Source: JAVBRA01 sp031548435
Lineage (GTDB): Bacteria > Bacteroidota > Bacteroidia > Bacteroidales > Rikenellaceae
Direction of reading: 5' to 3'
Assembly: GCA_031548435.1 (NCBI GenBank)
Contig: JAVBRA010000006.1
Coordinates: 1 to 64,000 of the forward strand
DNA length: 64,000 nt
The translations under genes and the position numbers were made by a program. This document shows positions 27,200-36,714 of the stretch, piece by piece (the stretch's first letter is position 1; the number at the start of each line of letters is the position of its first letter). The notes beneath the pieces were generated by a model that made no database searches, was not told the DNA's origin, and was given only the letters and a program-made list of their open reading frames with translations.

Positions 27200-28720
27200 A
27201 TGAATGCAATCACCCAGGCGGCGAAACTTTACTTTTCGGGGCGGCTTTCGGAGATCGACCGGTTCCGGCGGCATCCGGTGGCGGCCCAGCAGAAGCAGCT
27301 CGATTTTTTGTTGAAGGCCGGGCGCGATACGGTTTACGGACGGGAACACGGATTTGCCGGGATCCGGTCGGCGGATGATTTTGCCGCACGGGTGCCGGTG
27401 GTCGACTACGATTCGTTGCATCCGTACATCGACCGGTGCCGCAATGGCGAGGGCCATGTGCTGTGGAACAAAACCATCCGCTGGTTCGCCAAGTCGTCGG
27501 GAACCACCTCCGACAAAAGCAAATACCTGCCCGTCAGCTGCCGGTCGTTGCATTCCACTCATTTGAGGGGGCCGAAAGACTGTGCCGCGATCTTTCTGCA
27601 ACACCATCCCCGCTCGACGGCCTTCTGCAAAAAGGTGCTGACCCTGGGCGGGAGTTTCGAAACGGGCGGCACGGCGGGCATCCGCTGCGGCGACCTGTCG
27701 GCCATCATGATCGAGAACACGCCGCTGCTGGCGCAGAAACTGTTGCGCCTGCCCCTGAAAGAGATCGCCCTGACGCCCGATTTCGACCGCAAAGTTGAAC
27801 TGATCTGCGAAACGTGCACCGACAAAAAAATCGGCTCGTTCGCAGGCGTTCCCTCGTGGAACCTGGTGATGCTCAACCGTGTGCTCGAATATACGGGCAA
27901 GAACAACGTGCTGGAAGTATGGCCCGGCATGGAGGTGTTTTTCCACGGTGGCATCAGCTTCGCCCCCTATAAAGAGCAATACCGGCGTCTGTTTCCCTCG
28001 GACACGATGCATTACATGGACACCTACAACGCCTCCGAGGGATTTTTCGGCATTCAGGACGATCCCTTGCGCGAGGATATGCTGCTGATGCTTGACTACG
28101 GCGTCTACTACGAGTTCCTGCCGGTGGAGCATCTGGGCGATCCCGGTCGCGCCGTGCCGCTGGAAGGGGTTGAAACGGGTGTCAACTACGCCCTGATCAT
28201 CACCACCGACAGCGGCTTGTGGCGCTACATGATCGGCGATACGGTCGAGTTCACCTCCCTGTCGCCCTGCCGCATCCGCATTACCGGCCGCACCAAACAG
28301 TTCATCAACGCTTTCGGCGAGGAGGTGGTGATGGACAATGCCGAACGGGCCGTCAAGGCCGCCTCGGACGCCACCGGGGCGTTCGTGACCGACTACACCG
28401 CCGGGCCGGTGTACATGGAGGGCAAGCAGAAGGGCCGCCACCAATGGCTGATCGAGTTTGCAAATCCGCCCGCCTCGCTCGAAACGTTCGTCGAGGTGCT
28501 CGACAAAACCTTGCAACAGCACAACTCGGACTACGAGGCCAAGCGCCGCAACGACTTCACGCTGCTTGCCCCCCAGGTGACGGTGCTCGAAAAGGGGACG
28601 TTTATCCGGTGGATGCGCGGCCGGCGCAAGTTGGGCGGACAGCATAAGGTGCCGCGGCTGTGCAACGACCGCCAGTACCTCGACAGCATTTTGGAGATGC
28701 TTCGGGCTCCCGCGGGGTGA
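27200..28720 (+). CDS. GH3 auxin-responsive-promoter family protein
   Basis: A 506-residue member of the adenylate-forming GH3-like family. The fingerprint is FAKSSGTTSDKSKYLPVS (ATP-binding SSGTTS near residues 97-102), YNASEGFFGIQD (second ATP motif region), and DTVEFTSLSPCRIRITGRTKQFINAFGEEV, typical of the hinge and C-terminal cap. Plant relatives conjugate amino acids to auxin or jasmonate; the substrate of the Bacteroidota branch is unknown. It is followed after 26 bases by a frameshifted SUKH-like remnant. Confidence 0.88.
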   Translation: MNAITQAAKLYFSGRLSEIDRFRRHPVAAQQKQLDFLLKAGRDTVYGREHGFAGIRSADDFAARVPVVDYDSLHPYIDRCRNGEGHVLWNKTIRWFAKSSGTTSDKSKYLPVSCRSLHSTHLRGPKDCAAIFLQHHPRSTAFCKKVLTLGGSFETGGTAGIRCGDLSAIMIENTPLLAQKLLRLPLKEIALTPDFDRKVELICETCTDKKIGSFAGVPSWNLVMLNRVLEYTGKNNVLEVWPGMEVFFHGGISFAPYKEQYRRLFPSDTMHYMDTYNASEGFFGIQDDPLREDMLLMLDYGVYYEFLPVEHLGDPGRAVPLEGVETGVNYALIITTDSGLWRYMIGDTVEFTSLSPCRIRITGRTKQFINAFGEEVVMDNAERAVKAASDATGAFVTDYTAGPVYMEGKQKGRHQWLIEFANPPASLETFVEVLDKTLQQHNSDYEAKRRNDFTLLAPQVTVLEKGTFIRWMRGRRKLGGQHKVPRLCNDRQYLDSILEMLRAPAG

Positions 28721-28746
28721 GGTGTTCTCAGAAAACGAAAAACAAC

Positions 28747-29124
28747 ATGACGGAACAGGAGCGGATAATGGAATTATTAAACCCGTTATTCTCCGGCTAC
28801 GACGAGGAATTACCCCCTGCGAGTGAACGTTCGCTTGCGGAACTTTATCGGCAATTGCCGAAGCGGGATGTTCCGGACGATGTTTTCGAACAGTTGGCCG
28901 GGTTTTATCAAAGTATCGGACGGGATTCCATGTCTTGACGGATTCGATTTTCATCGTTGCAATGATGAGATCGTGTTCGAGTGGTGGGGCGGCGTGACGA
29001 CGTTTTGCGGTGGACGGACAACAAGTATTGTCTGGGTGACGCGGGGAGTGCGAGTTACTCTGAAAAACATGAATCTCCGACGCTGATAGGGTTGCTTGAG
29101 GATCTATTTGAGGGATACGAATAA
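28747..29124 (+). pseudogene. Frameshifted SMI1/KNR4 (SUKH)-like protein
   Basis: Three frames join into one sensible protein: MTEQERIMELLNPLFSGYDEE...VFEQLAGFYQSIG (to about 28920), then GIPCLDGFDFHRCNDEIVFEWWGG in another frame, then DVLRWTDNKYCLGDAGSASY...LIGLLEDLFEGYE ending with TAA at 29122-29124. The layout is that of SUKH (SMI1/KNR4) proteins, many of which are immunity proteins against toxins. The first shift looks like one extra base near 28921; the second, near 28996, probably includes a small deletion. If frame 1 is used alone it would give only 63 residues (stop at 28938). Confidence 0.7.
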
Positions 29125-29171
29125 TTGCTGCGGTCACTTTATTGGGTAACAAGACAAAGTCGCAAAAAAGA

Positions 29172-30320
29172 ATGAAAACCACGATATTCATAGGCACGGC
29201 GCACCCGTTCCGCGGGGGGCTGGCGTCGTTCAACCAGAAGCTGGCGGTGGAATTCAACCGTGCGGGGGTGGGGGCGAAGATCTATACGTTCACGGTGCAG
29301 TACCCCGCCCTCCTGTTCCCGGGCAAGAGCCAGTACAGCGACTCGCCCGCGCCTGCCGACGTCAGGATCGAGCGGCGGGTCAACTCGGTCAATCCGTTCA
29401 ACTGGATAAAAGTGGGGCGCCGCATCCGCCGTGAACGGCCCGACGCGGTGGTGGTGCGCTACTGGCTGCCGCTGATGGCGCCGTGTTTCGGGACGATCTG
29501 CCGCATCGCCCGCCGCAACCGCCACACCAAAATACTCGTCTTGCTGGATAATGTGATCCCGCACGAGAAACGCCCTTTCGACCGCCTGTTCACCAAATAC
29601 TTCGTGGGCCGCGTCGACGGGTTCATTTATATGTCCGACCAGGTGAAGCGCGACCTCGACCTGTTCACCACCTCCAAGCCCGCGCTTTTCGCGCCGCATC
29701 CGCTGTTCGACAACTACGGCGATCCGGTGGACAAACGCGAGGCATGCGAGCGCCTGGGGCTCGATCCGGCGGTCGGCTATTCGCTCTTTTTCGGCTATGT
29801 GCGCGAGTACAAAGGGCTCGATATCCTGCTCGAAGCCTGGGCATTGATGAAAGCCGCGGGCAAAACCGGCGGCAGAAAGCTGCTGATTGTCGGCGAATAC
29901 TACTCTGACCGGGATAAATACATGGAACTTATTGCCCGCCTGATGCTTACGGACGATGTGGTGGTGGTCGACTCGTTTGTCCCCGACGAGCAGGTGCGGT
30001 ATTATTTCTGTGCTTCGGATCTGGTGGTGCAGCCCTACAAGACGGCTACTCAGAGCGGCATCACGCAGGTGGCCTACCACTTTTGCGTGCCGATGGTGGT
30101 CACCGATGTGGGCGGGCTGGCCGAGATAGTCCCCGATGGCCGGGTGGGGTATGTGACGACCCCCGATCCCCGGGCCGTGGCCGCCGCGGTAGGGAAATTT
30201 TACGACGATAATATGCACGACACCTTTGCCGCCAATATGGCTGAAGAGCGCAAACGGTTCAGTTGGGAGGCGATGGAGCAACGGTTCGAAGAACTGTACC
30301 GGGAAGTGGCGAAAGAGTGA
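29172..30320 (+). CDS. Glycosyltransferase (GT4-like)
   Basis: A 382-residue GT-B fold protein. The N terminus KTTIFIGTAHPFRGGLASFNQKLA is the glycine-rich acceptor-domain loop; the C-terminal domain has SLFFGYVREYKGLDILLEAW, DSFVPDEQVRYYFCASDLVVQPYKTATQSGITQVAYHFCVPMVVTDVGGLAEIV, the nucleotide-sugar site of GT4 enzymes. It likely transfers a sugar in surface polysaccharide or lipid glycosylation; donor and acceptor unknown. The start at 29172 is chosen over an in-frame one 30 bases earlier by the family N terminus. Confidence 0.88.
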   Translation: MKTTIFIGTAHPFRGGLASFNQKLAVEFNRAGVGAKIYTFTVQYPALLFPGKSQYSDSPAPADVRIERRVNSVNPFNWIKVGRRIRRERPDAVVVRYWLPLMAPCFGTICRIARRNRHTKILVLLDNVIPHEKRPFDRLFTKYFVGRVDGFIYMSDQVKRDLDLFTTSKPALFAPHPLFDNYGDPVDKREACERLGLDPAVGYSLFFGYVREYKGLDILLEAWALMKAAGKTGGRKLLIVGEYYSDRDKYMELIARLMLTDDVVVVDSFVPDEQVRYYFCASDLVVQPYKTATQSGITQVAYHFCVPMVVTDVGGLAEIVPDGRVGYVTTPDPRAVAAAVGKFYDDNMHDTFAANMAEERKRFSWEAMEQRFEELYREVAKE

Positions 30321-30585
30321 CAGAGCCACCGGCCCTTCTGGCACTGGGAAGTGTGGTTCTGCTCGGGAAATTTCATGCACTCATAAGAGGTTGTTTTACC
30401 CTGTCATAAGCATGGCCAAGCGCACGTTTTCTCTCTGTCAGGAGATTCTTCGACTGCGTTCGGAATGACAAACGCGATGTTCCGAATGACAGACAGATCC
30501 CTCGTTGTTGAGCTCGCTCGGAACGATACACGAAGAAGCCGTTGTCGTACAAATTCATCGTTTTTAAGAGAAAATTTAAGCAATC

Positions 30586-31194
30586 ATGTACATAGCAATT
30601 TCAGGCAACATAGGCAGCGGAAAAACCTCGCTGACGGAGGTGCTCTCGCAGCGGTTGGGTTTCACGCCCTGTTTCGAGGATACCGGAAACCCCTACATCG
30701 GTGATTTTTACGAGGATATGGAACGATGGGCGTTCAACCTGCAAGTCTACTTCCTCAACAAGCGGCTGCGGCAATTGGCGGAGGTCGTCGGTTCGGGGCG
30801 CGACGTGATCCTCGACCGCACCATTTACGAAGACGCCCACATCTTTGCCGCCAATCTGCACGACATGGGGCTGATGTCCTCGCGCGACTACGAAACCTAC
30901 CGCGAGCTGTTCTCCTACGCCGAGTCCTCGATCCGCCAGCCCGACCTGCTGATCTACCTCAAGGCGGGCGAAACCACGCTGGTGAGCCAGATCCACAAGC
31001 GGGGCCGCGCTTACGAGATGTCGATCAGCGAGGAGTACCTGAGCCGGCTCAACGCCCGTTACCGCGACTGGATCGGCGGCTACACGGGCCGCGTGCTCAC
31101 GGTCGACGTCGATACCTGCGACTTTGTGATGGACGGCCGCGTGCTCGACGACATTGTAGCGCAGGTCGAACGGATACGGGAAAGCCGGGAATAA
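30586..31194 (+). CDS. Deoxynucleoside kinase
   Basis: A 202-residue P-loop kinase of the dCK/dGK family, phosphorylating deoxynucleosides for salvage. MYIAISGNIGSGKTSLTEVL has the P-loop GNIGSGKT; DRTIYEDAHIFA is the DR(S/T) substrate motif; KRGRAYEMSISEEYLSRLNARYRDWI is the lid Arg-rich region and its follow-on. Substrate base preference cannot be read from sequence. The gene lies 19 bases before the RNA methyltransferase, probably in one transcript. Upstream, 30321-30585 holds short GGAATGACA-type repeats and no gene. Confidence 0.9.
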   Translation: MYIAISGNIGSGKTSLTEVLSQRLGFTPCFEDTGNPYIGDFYEDMERWAFNLQVYFLNKRLRQLAEVVGSGRDVILDRTIYEDAHIFAANLHDMGLMSSRDYETYRELFSYAESSIRQPDLLIYLKAGETTLVSQIHKRGRAYEMSISEEYLSRLNARYRDWIGGYTGRVLTVDVDTCDFVMDGRVLDDIVAQVERIRESRE

Positions 31195-31213
31195 AAAAGA
31201 GTCAATCCTGATA

Positions 31214-32575
31214 ATGGACGGTTTCAATCCAGAATTCATCGCGTCGCTGAACGAAGCCCCCGGTGTCGGCGATCCTGCCGCGCTTTTGTCGGCGTTGGAT
31301 GGCGTGCCGGAGGTGTCGGTGCGGTATAATTCCGGCAAGCTTTCGGCCGACCCCAACGACGATCGTGTCCCGTGGTGCCCCCGGGGCTTCTACCTGCCGC
31401 AGCGGCCTTCGTTCGCCCACGACCCGCTGTTCCACGCCGGAGCTTACTATGTGCAGGAGGCCGGATCGATGTTCATCGGGCACCTTTTCAATCAGGCGTT
31501 CGGCGGCGAAAAACCAAAGAGAGTTCTCGACCTGTGCGCATCGCCCGGGGGCAAGACGACGCTGTTGTCGTCGTTGGCCGGGCCGGATGCGCTGGTGGTG
31601 GCCAACGAGGCGATCCGCACAAGGGTGGGGGCCCTGGCCGAGAATGTGCAGAAATGGGGAACAGGCAACACGGTTGTTACCAACAATGACCCGAAGCAGT
31701 TTGCCCGCCTCGGCCTGTTCTTCGACCTGGCGCTCGTCGACGCCCCCTGCTCGGGCGAAGGGATGTTCCGCAAAGACCGCGCCGCCCGCGCCGAGTGGAG
31801 CGCCGACAACGTGAACCTGTGCGCCGCCCGTCAGCGCCGCATCCTGGCCGATGTGTGGGAGAGCGTCGCTCCGGGGGGCGTTGTCATTTACAGTACCTGT
31901 ACGTTCAACCGCCACGAAAACGAGGAGAATGTCCGGTGGCTGACTGAAAATTACGATGTCGGGCCGGTGGAAATCGCCCTCGACGACTCCTGGGATATTG
32001 TCCGCACCGGAGTCGGGGGTGTCGACTGTTTCCGTTTCTATCCGCATAAAACCAGAAGCGAGGGTTTTTTTGCCGCTGTGCTGCGCAAGGGCGGGGAGCC
32101 GGTGCCGGGCGGGCGGAAATACCGCCCTGTCAAAGCCGTCTTTTCGGAACTGTCCGCAAAGGCGAAGAAAGAGGTGTCGGGGTGGTGCAGCGCGTCGCAG
32201 GAGATGGCGTTCGTGTCGCGTGGCGAGCGGGTGTACGGTTATTACAAGGCCGCGTTCGACGATGTGCTGCGTGTGGCCGACCACCTGAATGTCGTCACCT
32301 CCGGGGTGGAGATGGGAACCCTGATCCGCGACGCGCTCAAGCCGGCGCATCCGCTGTCGATGTTCGTTGGACTGAATGCCGGGGCGCTGCCCGTCGCCGA
32401 ACTGCCCCATGACAGGGCGTTGGACTATCTGGCCCGCGAAGAGGTGCCTGCCGACCTGTTTGCCGAGGGGCTGAACCTGGTTTGTTATCAGGGGGCGCCG
32501 TTGGGTTTCGTCAAACGCATCGGGCGCCGTTGCAACAACCTCTATCCGTCGGAGTGGCGGCTGAGGAACAGATAG
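31214..32575 (+). CDS. RsmF/NOL1-NOP2-Sun family rRNA cytosine-C5 methyltransferase
   Basis: A 453-residue SAM-dependent RNA methyltransferase. The SAM site is VLDLCASPGGKTTLLSSLAG; motif IV is VDAPCSGEGMFRKD (one catalytic Cys) and motif VI YSTCTFNRHENEENVRWL (the second Cys). The C-terminal part (PAHPLSMFVGLNAGALPVAEL...LVCYQGAPLGFVKRIGRRCNNLYPSEWRLR) resembles the PUA-like and RsmF C-terminal domains. It probably modifies 16S rRNA. It is followed by a 477-base non-coding region with a lectin-like fragment. Confidence 0.9.
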   Translation: MDGFNPEFIASLNEAPGVGDPAALLSALDGVPEVSVRYNSGKLSADPNDDRVPWCPRGFYLPQRPSFAHDPLFHAGAYYVQEAGSMFIGHLFNQAFGGEKPKRVLDLCASPGGKTTLLSSLAGPDALVVANEAIRTRVGALAENVQKWGTGNTVVTNNDPKQFARLGLFFDLALVDAPCSGEGMFRKDRAARAEWSADNVNLCAARQRRILADVWESVAPGGVVIYSTCTFNRHENEENVRWLTENYDVGPVEIALDDSWDIVRTGVGGVDCFRFYPHKTRSEGFFAAVLRKGGEPVPGGRKYRPVKAVFSELSAKAKKEVSGWCSASQEMAFVSRGERVYGYYKAAFDDVLRVADHLNVVTSGVEMGTLIRDALKPAHPLSMFVGLNAGALPVAELPHDRALDYLAREEVPADLFAEGLNLVCYQGAPLGFVKRIGRRCNNLYPSEWRLRNR

Positions 32576-32751
32576 TTCGTGGTAATATTCCCGTGTATCG
32601 GGAGAAGTTCCGGGCGGCGGTACGGGCCGGAGTCCCGCAGGTTGAGGTTTGTGGGAGCGCGCTCTTGTAAATTCAGCAACCCCCACGCATCCTGTGTTTG
32701 TTATCGGGAGCCTCAGATTGCCCTGTGGCGTTTATGGGTTGTGGTATGGAA

Positions 32752-32784
32752 ATGCGGTGCGGCGAGAACTCCCCCGCACCGCAT
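32752..32784. repeat. Perfect 11-bp hairpin upstream of lectin-like fragment
   Basis: ATGCGGTGCGG (32752-32762) and CCGCACCGCAT (32774-32784) are exact complements around an 11-base loop. There is no T run. It ends at the ATG (32783) of the fragment's open frame. Confidence 0.7.
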
Positions 32785-33049
32785 GAATGAAGCGGTTGCC
32801 TGGTTCTTCCCGGCTTCGGGCTTGCGCGACTGTTGGTCCGGCGACCTGGTTTACGCCCGCACCATCGGGTACTACTGGTCTTCGTTGCCCGGCAGCGTGT
32901 CGAACGGGTGCAATCTGCGCTTTGTCAGCGACAGTGCCAACCGTGCGTATGGTTCGCCGGTGCGTTGTCTCCAAGCGTTTACGCCCGCCGTCCGAAAAAA
33001 AAGGCATGCCGGTTCCGACCCGTATGCCTTTCGTTATTTATGTTGTTGA
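32783..33049 (+). pseudogene. Stand-alone FISUMP/C-type-lectin-like domain fragment (copy 2)
   Basis: The core 32804-32980 encodes FFPASGLRD...GYYWSSLPGSVSNG...NRAYGSPVRCLQAF. The first 24 nucleotides of the core are identical to copy 1 (121-315) and the last block (CCGGTGCGTTGTCTCC and neighbours) nearly so, whereas the middle differs at most codons and is 15 bases shorter. The frame from the ATG at 32783 contains no signal peptide, and its 3' end reads through the purB terminator, so a functional product is unlikely. A dispersed cassette or decayed C terminus is more likely. Confidence 0.55.
32994..33031 (-). terminator. Terminator of purB
   Basis: On the minus strand AAAGGCAT (33031-33024) pairs with ATGCCTTT (33007-33000), followed by a run of eight T; it lies 22 bases after the purB stop. 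Confidence 0.85.
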
Positions 33050-33052
33050 AAT

Positions 33053-34402
33053 TCAGAATACTCCGGTGTAACTGTCGGGCGATATGGCCCTCAGTTCGTT
33101 TTTCACCTCTTCCTTCACGTTCAGCGTGTCGATGAAGCGGGCGATCTCCTCTCTGGTGATGCCTTTGTTGGTGCGTGTCAGCTCTTTGAGCGCCTCGTAG
33201 GGGTTGGGGTAGTTTTCGCGCCGCAGAACGGTCTGGATCCCCTCGGCCACCACGGCCCAGTTTTTTTCCAGGTCGGCCGCGATCGATTCTTTATTGAGCA
33301 GCAGTTTGTTAAGCCCCTTGATCAGCGAACGGAATGCGATGAGCGAGTGCGCAACGGGCACCCCGATGTTGCGCAGCACGGTCGAGTCGGTCAGGTCGCG
33401 TTGCAGGCGCGAAACCGGCAGTTTGGCCGACAGGTGCTCCAGCAGGGCGTTGGCGATGCCCAGGTTGCCCTCGGCGTTCTCGAAGTCGATGGGGTTGACC
33501 TTGTGCGGCATGGCCGATGACCCGACCTCGCCCGCTTTGATCTTCTGCTTGAAATACTCCATCGACACGTACGTCCATATGTCGCGGCACAAGTCGATGA
33601 AGATGGTGTTGATGCGCTTCATGGCGTCGAACAGCGCGGCCATGTTGTCGTAATGCTCAATCTGCGTGGTGGTCTGCGAACGGTCGAGGCCCAGGACGGT
33701 GTTGACGAACCTGTTGCCGAACGCCACCCAGTCCGTAGCCGGATAGGCCGCGTGGTGGGCGTTGAAATTGCCCGTCGCCCCGCCGAACTTTGCGGAATAA
33801 GGGATGGCTTTTATCTGTTTCAGTTGCGCCTCGATGCGTTCGGTAAACACGCGCAACTCTTTACCCAGTTTGGTCGGCGAGGCGGGTTGCCCGTGCGTGC
33901 GCGCCAATAGCGGGACGTCCTTCCACTCGGACGCCATCCCGGTCAGAATCGAATGCACCTCGTCCAATGCCGGGTAGTAGACTGCCGTCATGGCCTCTTT
34001 CAGCGACAGCGGCGTGGCCGTGTTGTTGATATCCTGCGAGGTGAGCCCGAAGTGCACGAACTCGCGGTAGCCCTCGAACCCGCCCAAGGCGTCCATCTTC
34101 TCCTTGATGAAATACTCCACCGCCTTCACGTCGTGGTTCGTGGTCTTCTCGATCTCCTTCACCCGCAGGGCGTCGGTCTGCGAAAAGTCGTTGCAGATGG
34201 CGCGCAGGCCCTCTACTTTGCCCCTGTCGGCTCCTGCCAGCTGGGGCAGCGGCAGGTTGTACAGCGCAATGAAATACTCCACCTCCACCAACACCCGGTA
34301 GCGGATCAGGGCATATTCCGAGAAATAAGCGGCCAGGGCCTCCGTCTGCCCCCTGTATCGGCCGTCAACCGGCGATATAGCCGTCAGTTTCGTCAATTCC
34401 AT
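33053..34402 (-). CDS. purB: Adenylosuccinate lyase
   Basis: Catalyses two fumarate-releasing steps in purine biosynthesis (SAICAR to AICAR, adenylosuccinate to AMP). The 449-residue protein shows SPVDGRYRGQTEAL at the N terminus, EFVHFGLTSQDINNTATPL (catalytic His region), ARTHGQPASPTKLGKEL, and the superfamily signature GSSAMPHKVNPIDFENAEGN. Length and start (MELTKLTAISPVDGRY) are normal for the long PurB type. No clear TAnnTTTG promoter is visible upstream; a dispersed repeat lies there instead. Confidence 0.97.
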   Translation of the reverse strand: MELTKLTAISPVDGRYRGQTEALAAYFSEYALIRYRVLVEVEYFIALYNLPLPQLAGADRGKVEGLRAICNDFSQTDALRVKEIEKTTNHDVKAVEYFIKEKMDALGGFEGYREFVHFGLTSQDINNTATPLSLKEAMTAVYYPALDEVHSILTGMASEWKDVPLLARTHGQPASPTKLGKELRVFTERIEAQLKQIKAIPYSAKFGGATGNFNAHHAAYPATDWVAFGNRFVNTVLGLDRSQTTTQIEHYDNMAALFDAMKRINTIFIDLCRDIWTYVSMEYFKQKIKAGEVGSSAMPHKVNPIDFENAEGNLGIANALLEHLSAKLPVSRLQRDLTDSTVLRNIGVPVAHSLIAFRSLIKGLNKLLLNKESIAADLEKNWAVVAEGIQTVLRRENYPNPYEALKELTRTNKGITREEIARFIDTLNVKEEVKNELRAISPDSYTGVF

Positions 34403-34447
34403 AAACTCGATTTATTTAGGGATGGGTGGTTTCCCGATACGCAATCT

Positions 34448-34588
34448 GAACTTTTTTGAAAAAAAGTTCAACAAAAAACTTTTCGGAAAAACTTCGTTTT
34501 TCGTGATTTGGTTCTGTTTCATTCAACTGACTTTGTCCGGAAAGTTTTTGGTCAAGCTTTTTACAGAAAACTTGGATTGAGTCCCGGG
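34448..34588. repeat. Dispersed hairpin-bounded repeat, family II copy 2
   Basis: Begins with a GAACTTTTTT/AAAAAAGTTC hairpin (34448-34469), shares the block containing GGAAAAACTTCGTTTTTCG with 4028-4286, and ends with GAGTCCCGGG (34579-34588). It lacks the internal inverted repeat found in copy 1. It lies between purB and the M3 peptidase 3' end and could also act as a terminator. Confidence 0.7.
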
Positions 34589-34603
34589 GGAAAATACCCA
34601 TCG

Positions 34604-36709
34604 TCAATTAAGTCCCAGTTTTTCGATCAGTGCGTCGACCTGCGGTTCGTGGCCGCGGAATCGGACGTACAGCGCCATGGGGTTTTCGGTTCCTCCTTTG
34701 GAGAGGATGTTTTCGCGGAACGAGTCGGCGACTTCGCGGTTGAAGATCCCTTTTTCTTCGAACAGCGAGAAGGCGTCGGCTTCGAGCACTTCGGCCCATT
34801 TGTAGCTGTAATACCCGGCGGCGTATCCTCCGGAGAAGATGTGCCCGAAGGCGGGCGAGAATGCCGTGCCGTCGATGCGGGGCAGCACCTGGGTCGATGC
34901 GGTGGCCGCTTTTTCGAATTGTTCGACCTCGCTGATGTCCGTGCCGGGCTTAAGCGTGTGCCATGCCATGTCGGCCAGTCCGAACGTCAGTTGGCGCGAC
35001 GAGGCGTATCCGCTCATGTAGTTGCGGCATTCGATGATTTTTCCGACGATCTCCTGCGGGATTTTTTCGCCCGTCTGGTAATGCACGGCCCACAGGTCGA
35101 GGAATTCTTTTTCAGTTCCCCAATTTTCCATGATCTGCGAGGGGAGTTCTACGAAATCGCGGTACACCGACGTGCCGGTGAGCGAGGGGTAGCTGCCTTC
35201 GGCCAGCATGCCGTGGAGGGCGTGGCCGAACTCGTGCAGCAGGGTGTTCACCTCGTCGAAGGTCAGCAGCGAGGGCGAGGTGGAGGTGGGTTTGGTGAAG
35301 TTGCACACCAGCGACACCAGCGGACGCGACTCCACGCCGCTTTCGATCTGCTGTTCGCGGAACGAGGTCATCCATGCCCCCGGACGCTTGCCTTCGCGCG
35401 GGAAATAGTCGAGGTAGAGCAACGCCATGAAGCGCCCCTGGCGGTCGGTCACCTCGAACACTTTGACATCGGCGTGGTAGACGGGCAGGTCGGTGCGCGG
35501 GTTGAAGCGCAGCCCGAAGAGGGTGTCGGCTAGCAGGAAAACCCCCTTTTCGACGTTCTCCAGCTTGAAATAGGGTTTCAGTATCTCGGTATTGAGGTTA
35601 TAGGTCTCGTCCTTGTATTTTTCGCTGTAATAGGCCCAGTCCCATGGCATGACGGTGCCGTCGAACCCTTTCGAAGCGGCGTACTTTTGGATGGTCTGGT
35701 AGTCGGCCAGGGCGTGCGGCATCGACTTTTCGGTCAGTTCGTTCAGCAGGGCGTACACTTTGTCGGGCGTTTCGGCCATGCGGTTTTCGAGCACGTACGA
35801 GGCGTAGTCGGGGTAGCCCAGCAGGGCGGCCAGTTCCTGGCGCAAAGTCACCGTTTCTTTGATGATTTCGCGGTTGTCGTTATCGCCGCCATGCATGGCG
35901 CGGGTGTTGTAGGCCCGCCACATTTTTTCGCGCAGGCCGCGTTTTTCCGAGTAGTTCATGAACGGCACGTAGCTCGGCGCCTGAAGCGTGAACACCCACC
36001 CCTGCTTGCCTTTGGACTCGGCTTCCTCTTTGGCGGCTTCGGTCGCGAAAGCCGGAAGCCCCGCCAGATCGGCGCTGTCGGTCACCTCCAGCAGGAAGGC
36101 GTTGGCCGAGGCCAGGGCGTTCTGACCGAATTTCAGCGACAGGTTCGACAGCTTCGAGGTGATCTCCCTGTATTTGGCTTTATCCGCGTCCGGGAGTGCG
36201 GCCCCGTTGCGCTGGAAATTCTTGTAGGTTTTTTCCAGCAGCATTTTCTGTTCCTGGGTCAGTTGCAGCGTACCGCATTGGGCGTACACCGTTTCGATGC
36301 GCTTGAACAGCTTGGCGTTGAGCGTGATGTCGTTCTGATAGTCGGTCAGCAGGGGCGATACTTCCAGTGCAATCTGTTGCATCTGGTCGTTAGTTTCCGC
36401 CTCGTTGAGGTTGAAGAAAATGCTGCTGATGCGGGTGAGCGTCTCGCCGCTGAACTCCAGCGCCTCGATGGTATTGGCGAAGGTGGGCGCCTCTTTCGAG
36501 CCGGCTATGGCGTTGACCTCTTTGCGCGCCTGTTTGATCGCTTCCTTGAACGCGGGCAGGTAGTGCGCCGCTTCGATCTTGTCGAAGGCGGGCGCGCCGT
36601 ACGGGGTGCCCGGCCCCTGGAGCAGCGGATTGTTTTTCAGGTCGGAGTTGCACGATGTCATAACGGTCAGGATGATCAGGTTTATAAGGAAAAATCGGTT
36701 CATATTCAT
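34604..36709 (-). CDS. dcp: M3-family peptidyl-dipeptidase lipoprotein
   Basis: A 701-residue zinc peptidase that clips dipeptides or short peptides. MNMNRFFLINLIILTVMTSC is an SPII signal (Cys20), so the enzyme is exported and lipid-anchored rather than cytoplasmic. The active site is LLHEFGHALHGML (His492, Glu493, His496) with the downstream YRDFVELPSQIMENW glutamate region, the standard M3 (Dcp/oligopeptidase A) arrangement. It starts 5 bases after the LptD-like gene and is presumably co-transcribed with it. The dcp symbol is assigned by family; other M3 names are possible. Confidence 0.88.
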   Translation of the reverse strand: MNMNRFFLINLIILTVMTSCNSDLKNNPLLQGPGTPYGAPAFDKIEAAHYLPAFKEAIKQARKEVNAIAGSKEAPTFANTIEALEFSGETLTRISSIFFNLNEAETNDQMQQIALEVSPLLTDYQNDITLNAKLFKRIETVYAQCGTLQLTQEQKMLLEKTYKNFQRNGAALPDADKAKYREITSKLSNLSLKFGQNALASANAFLLEVTDSADLAGLPAFATEAAKEEAESKGKQGWVFTLQAPSYVPFMNYSEKRGLREKMWRAYNTRAMHGGDNDNREIIKETVTLRQELAALLGYPDYASYVLENRMAETPDKVYALLNELTEKSMPHALADYQTIQKYAASKGFDGTVMPWDWAYYSEKYKDETYNLNTEILKPYFKLENVEKGVFLLADTLFGLRFNPRTDLPVYHADVKVFEVTDRQGRFMALLYLDYFPREGKRPGAWMTSFREQQIESGVESRPLVSLVCNFTKPTSTSPSLLTFDEVNTLLHEFGHALHGMLAEGSYPSLTGTSVYRDFVELPSQIMENWGTEKEFLDLWAVHYQTGEKIPQEIVGKIIECRNYMSGYASSRQLTFGLADMAWHTLKPGTDISEVEQFEKAATASTQVLPRIDGTAFSPAFGHIFSGGYAAGYYSYKWAEVLEADAFSLFEEKGIFNREVADSFRENILSKGGTENPMALYVRFRGHEPQVDALIEKLGLN

Positions 36710-36714
36710 GCGGT

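Noticed and set aside
32783..33049. A functional 88-residue gene for lectin-like fragment 2
   Set aside because: No signal peptide, no promoter, and the frame runs through the purB terminator hairpin.
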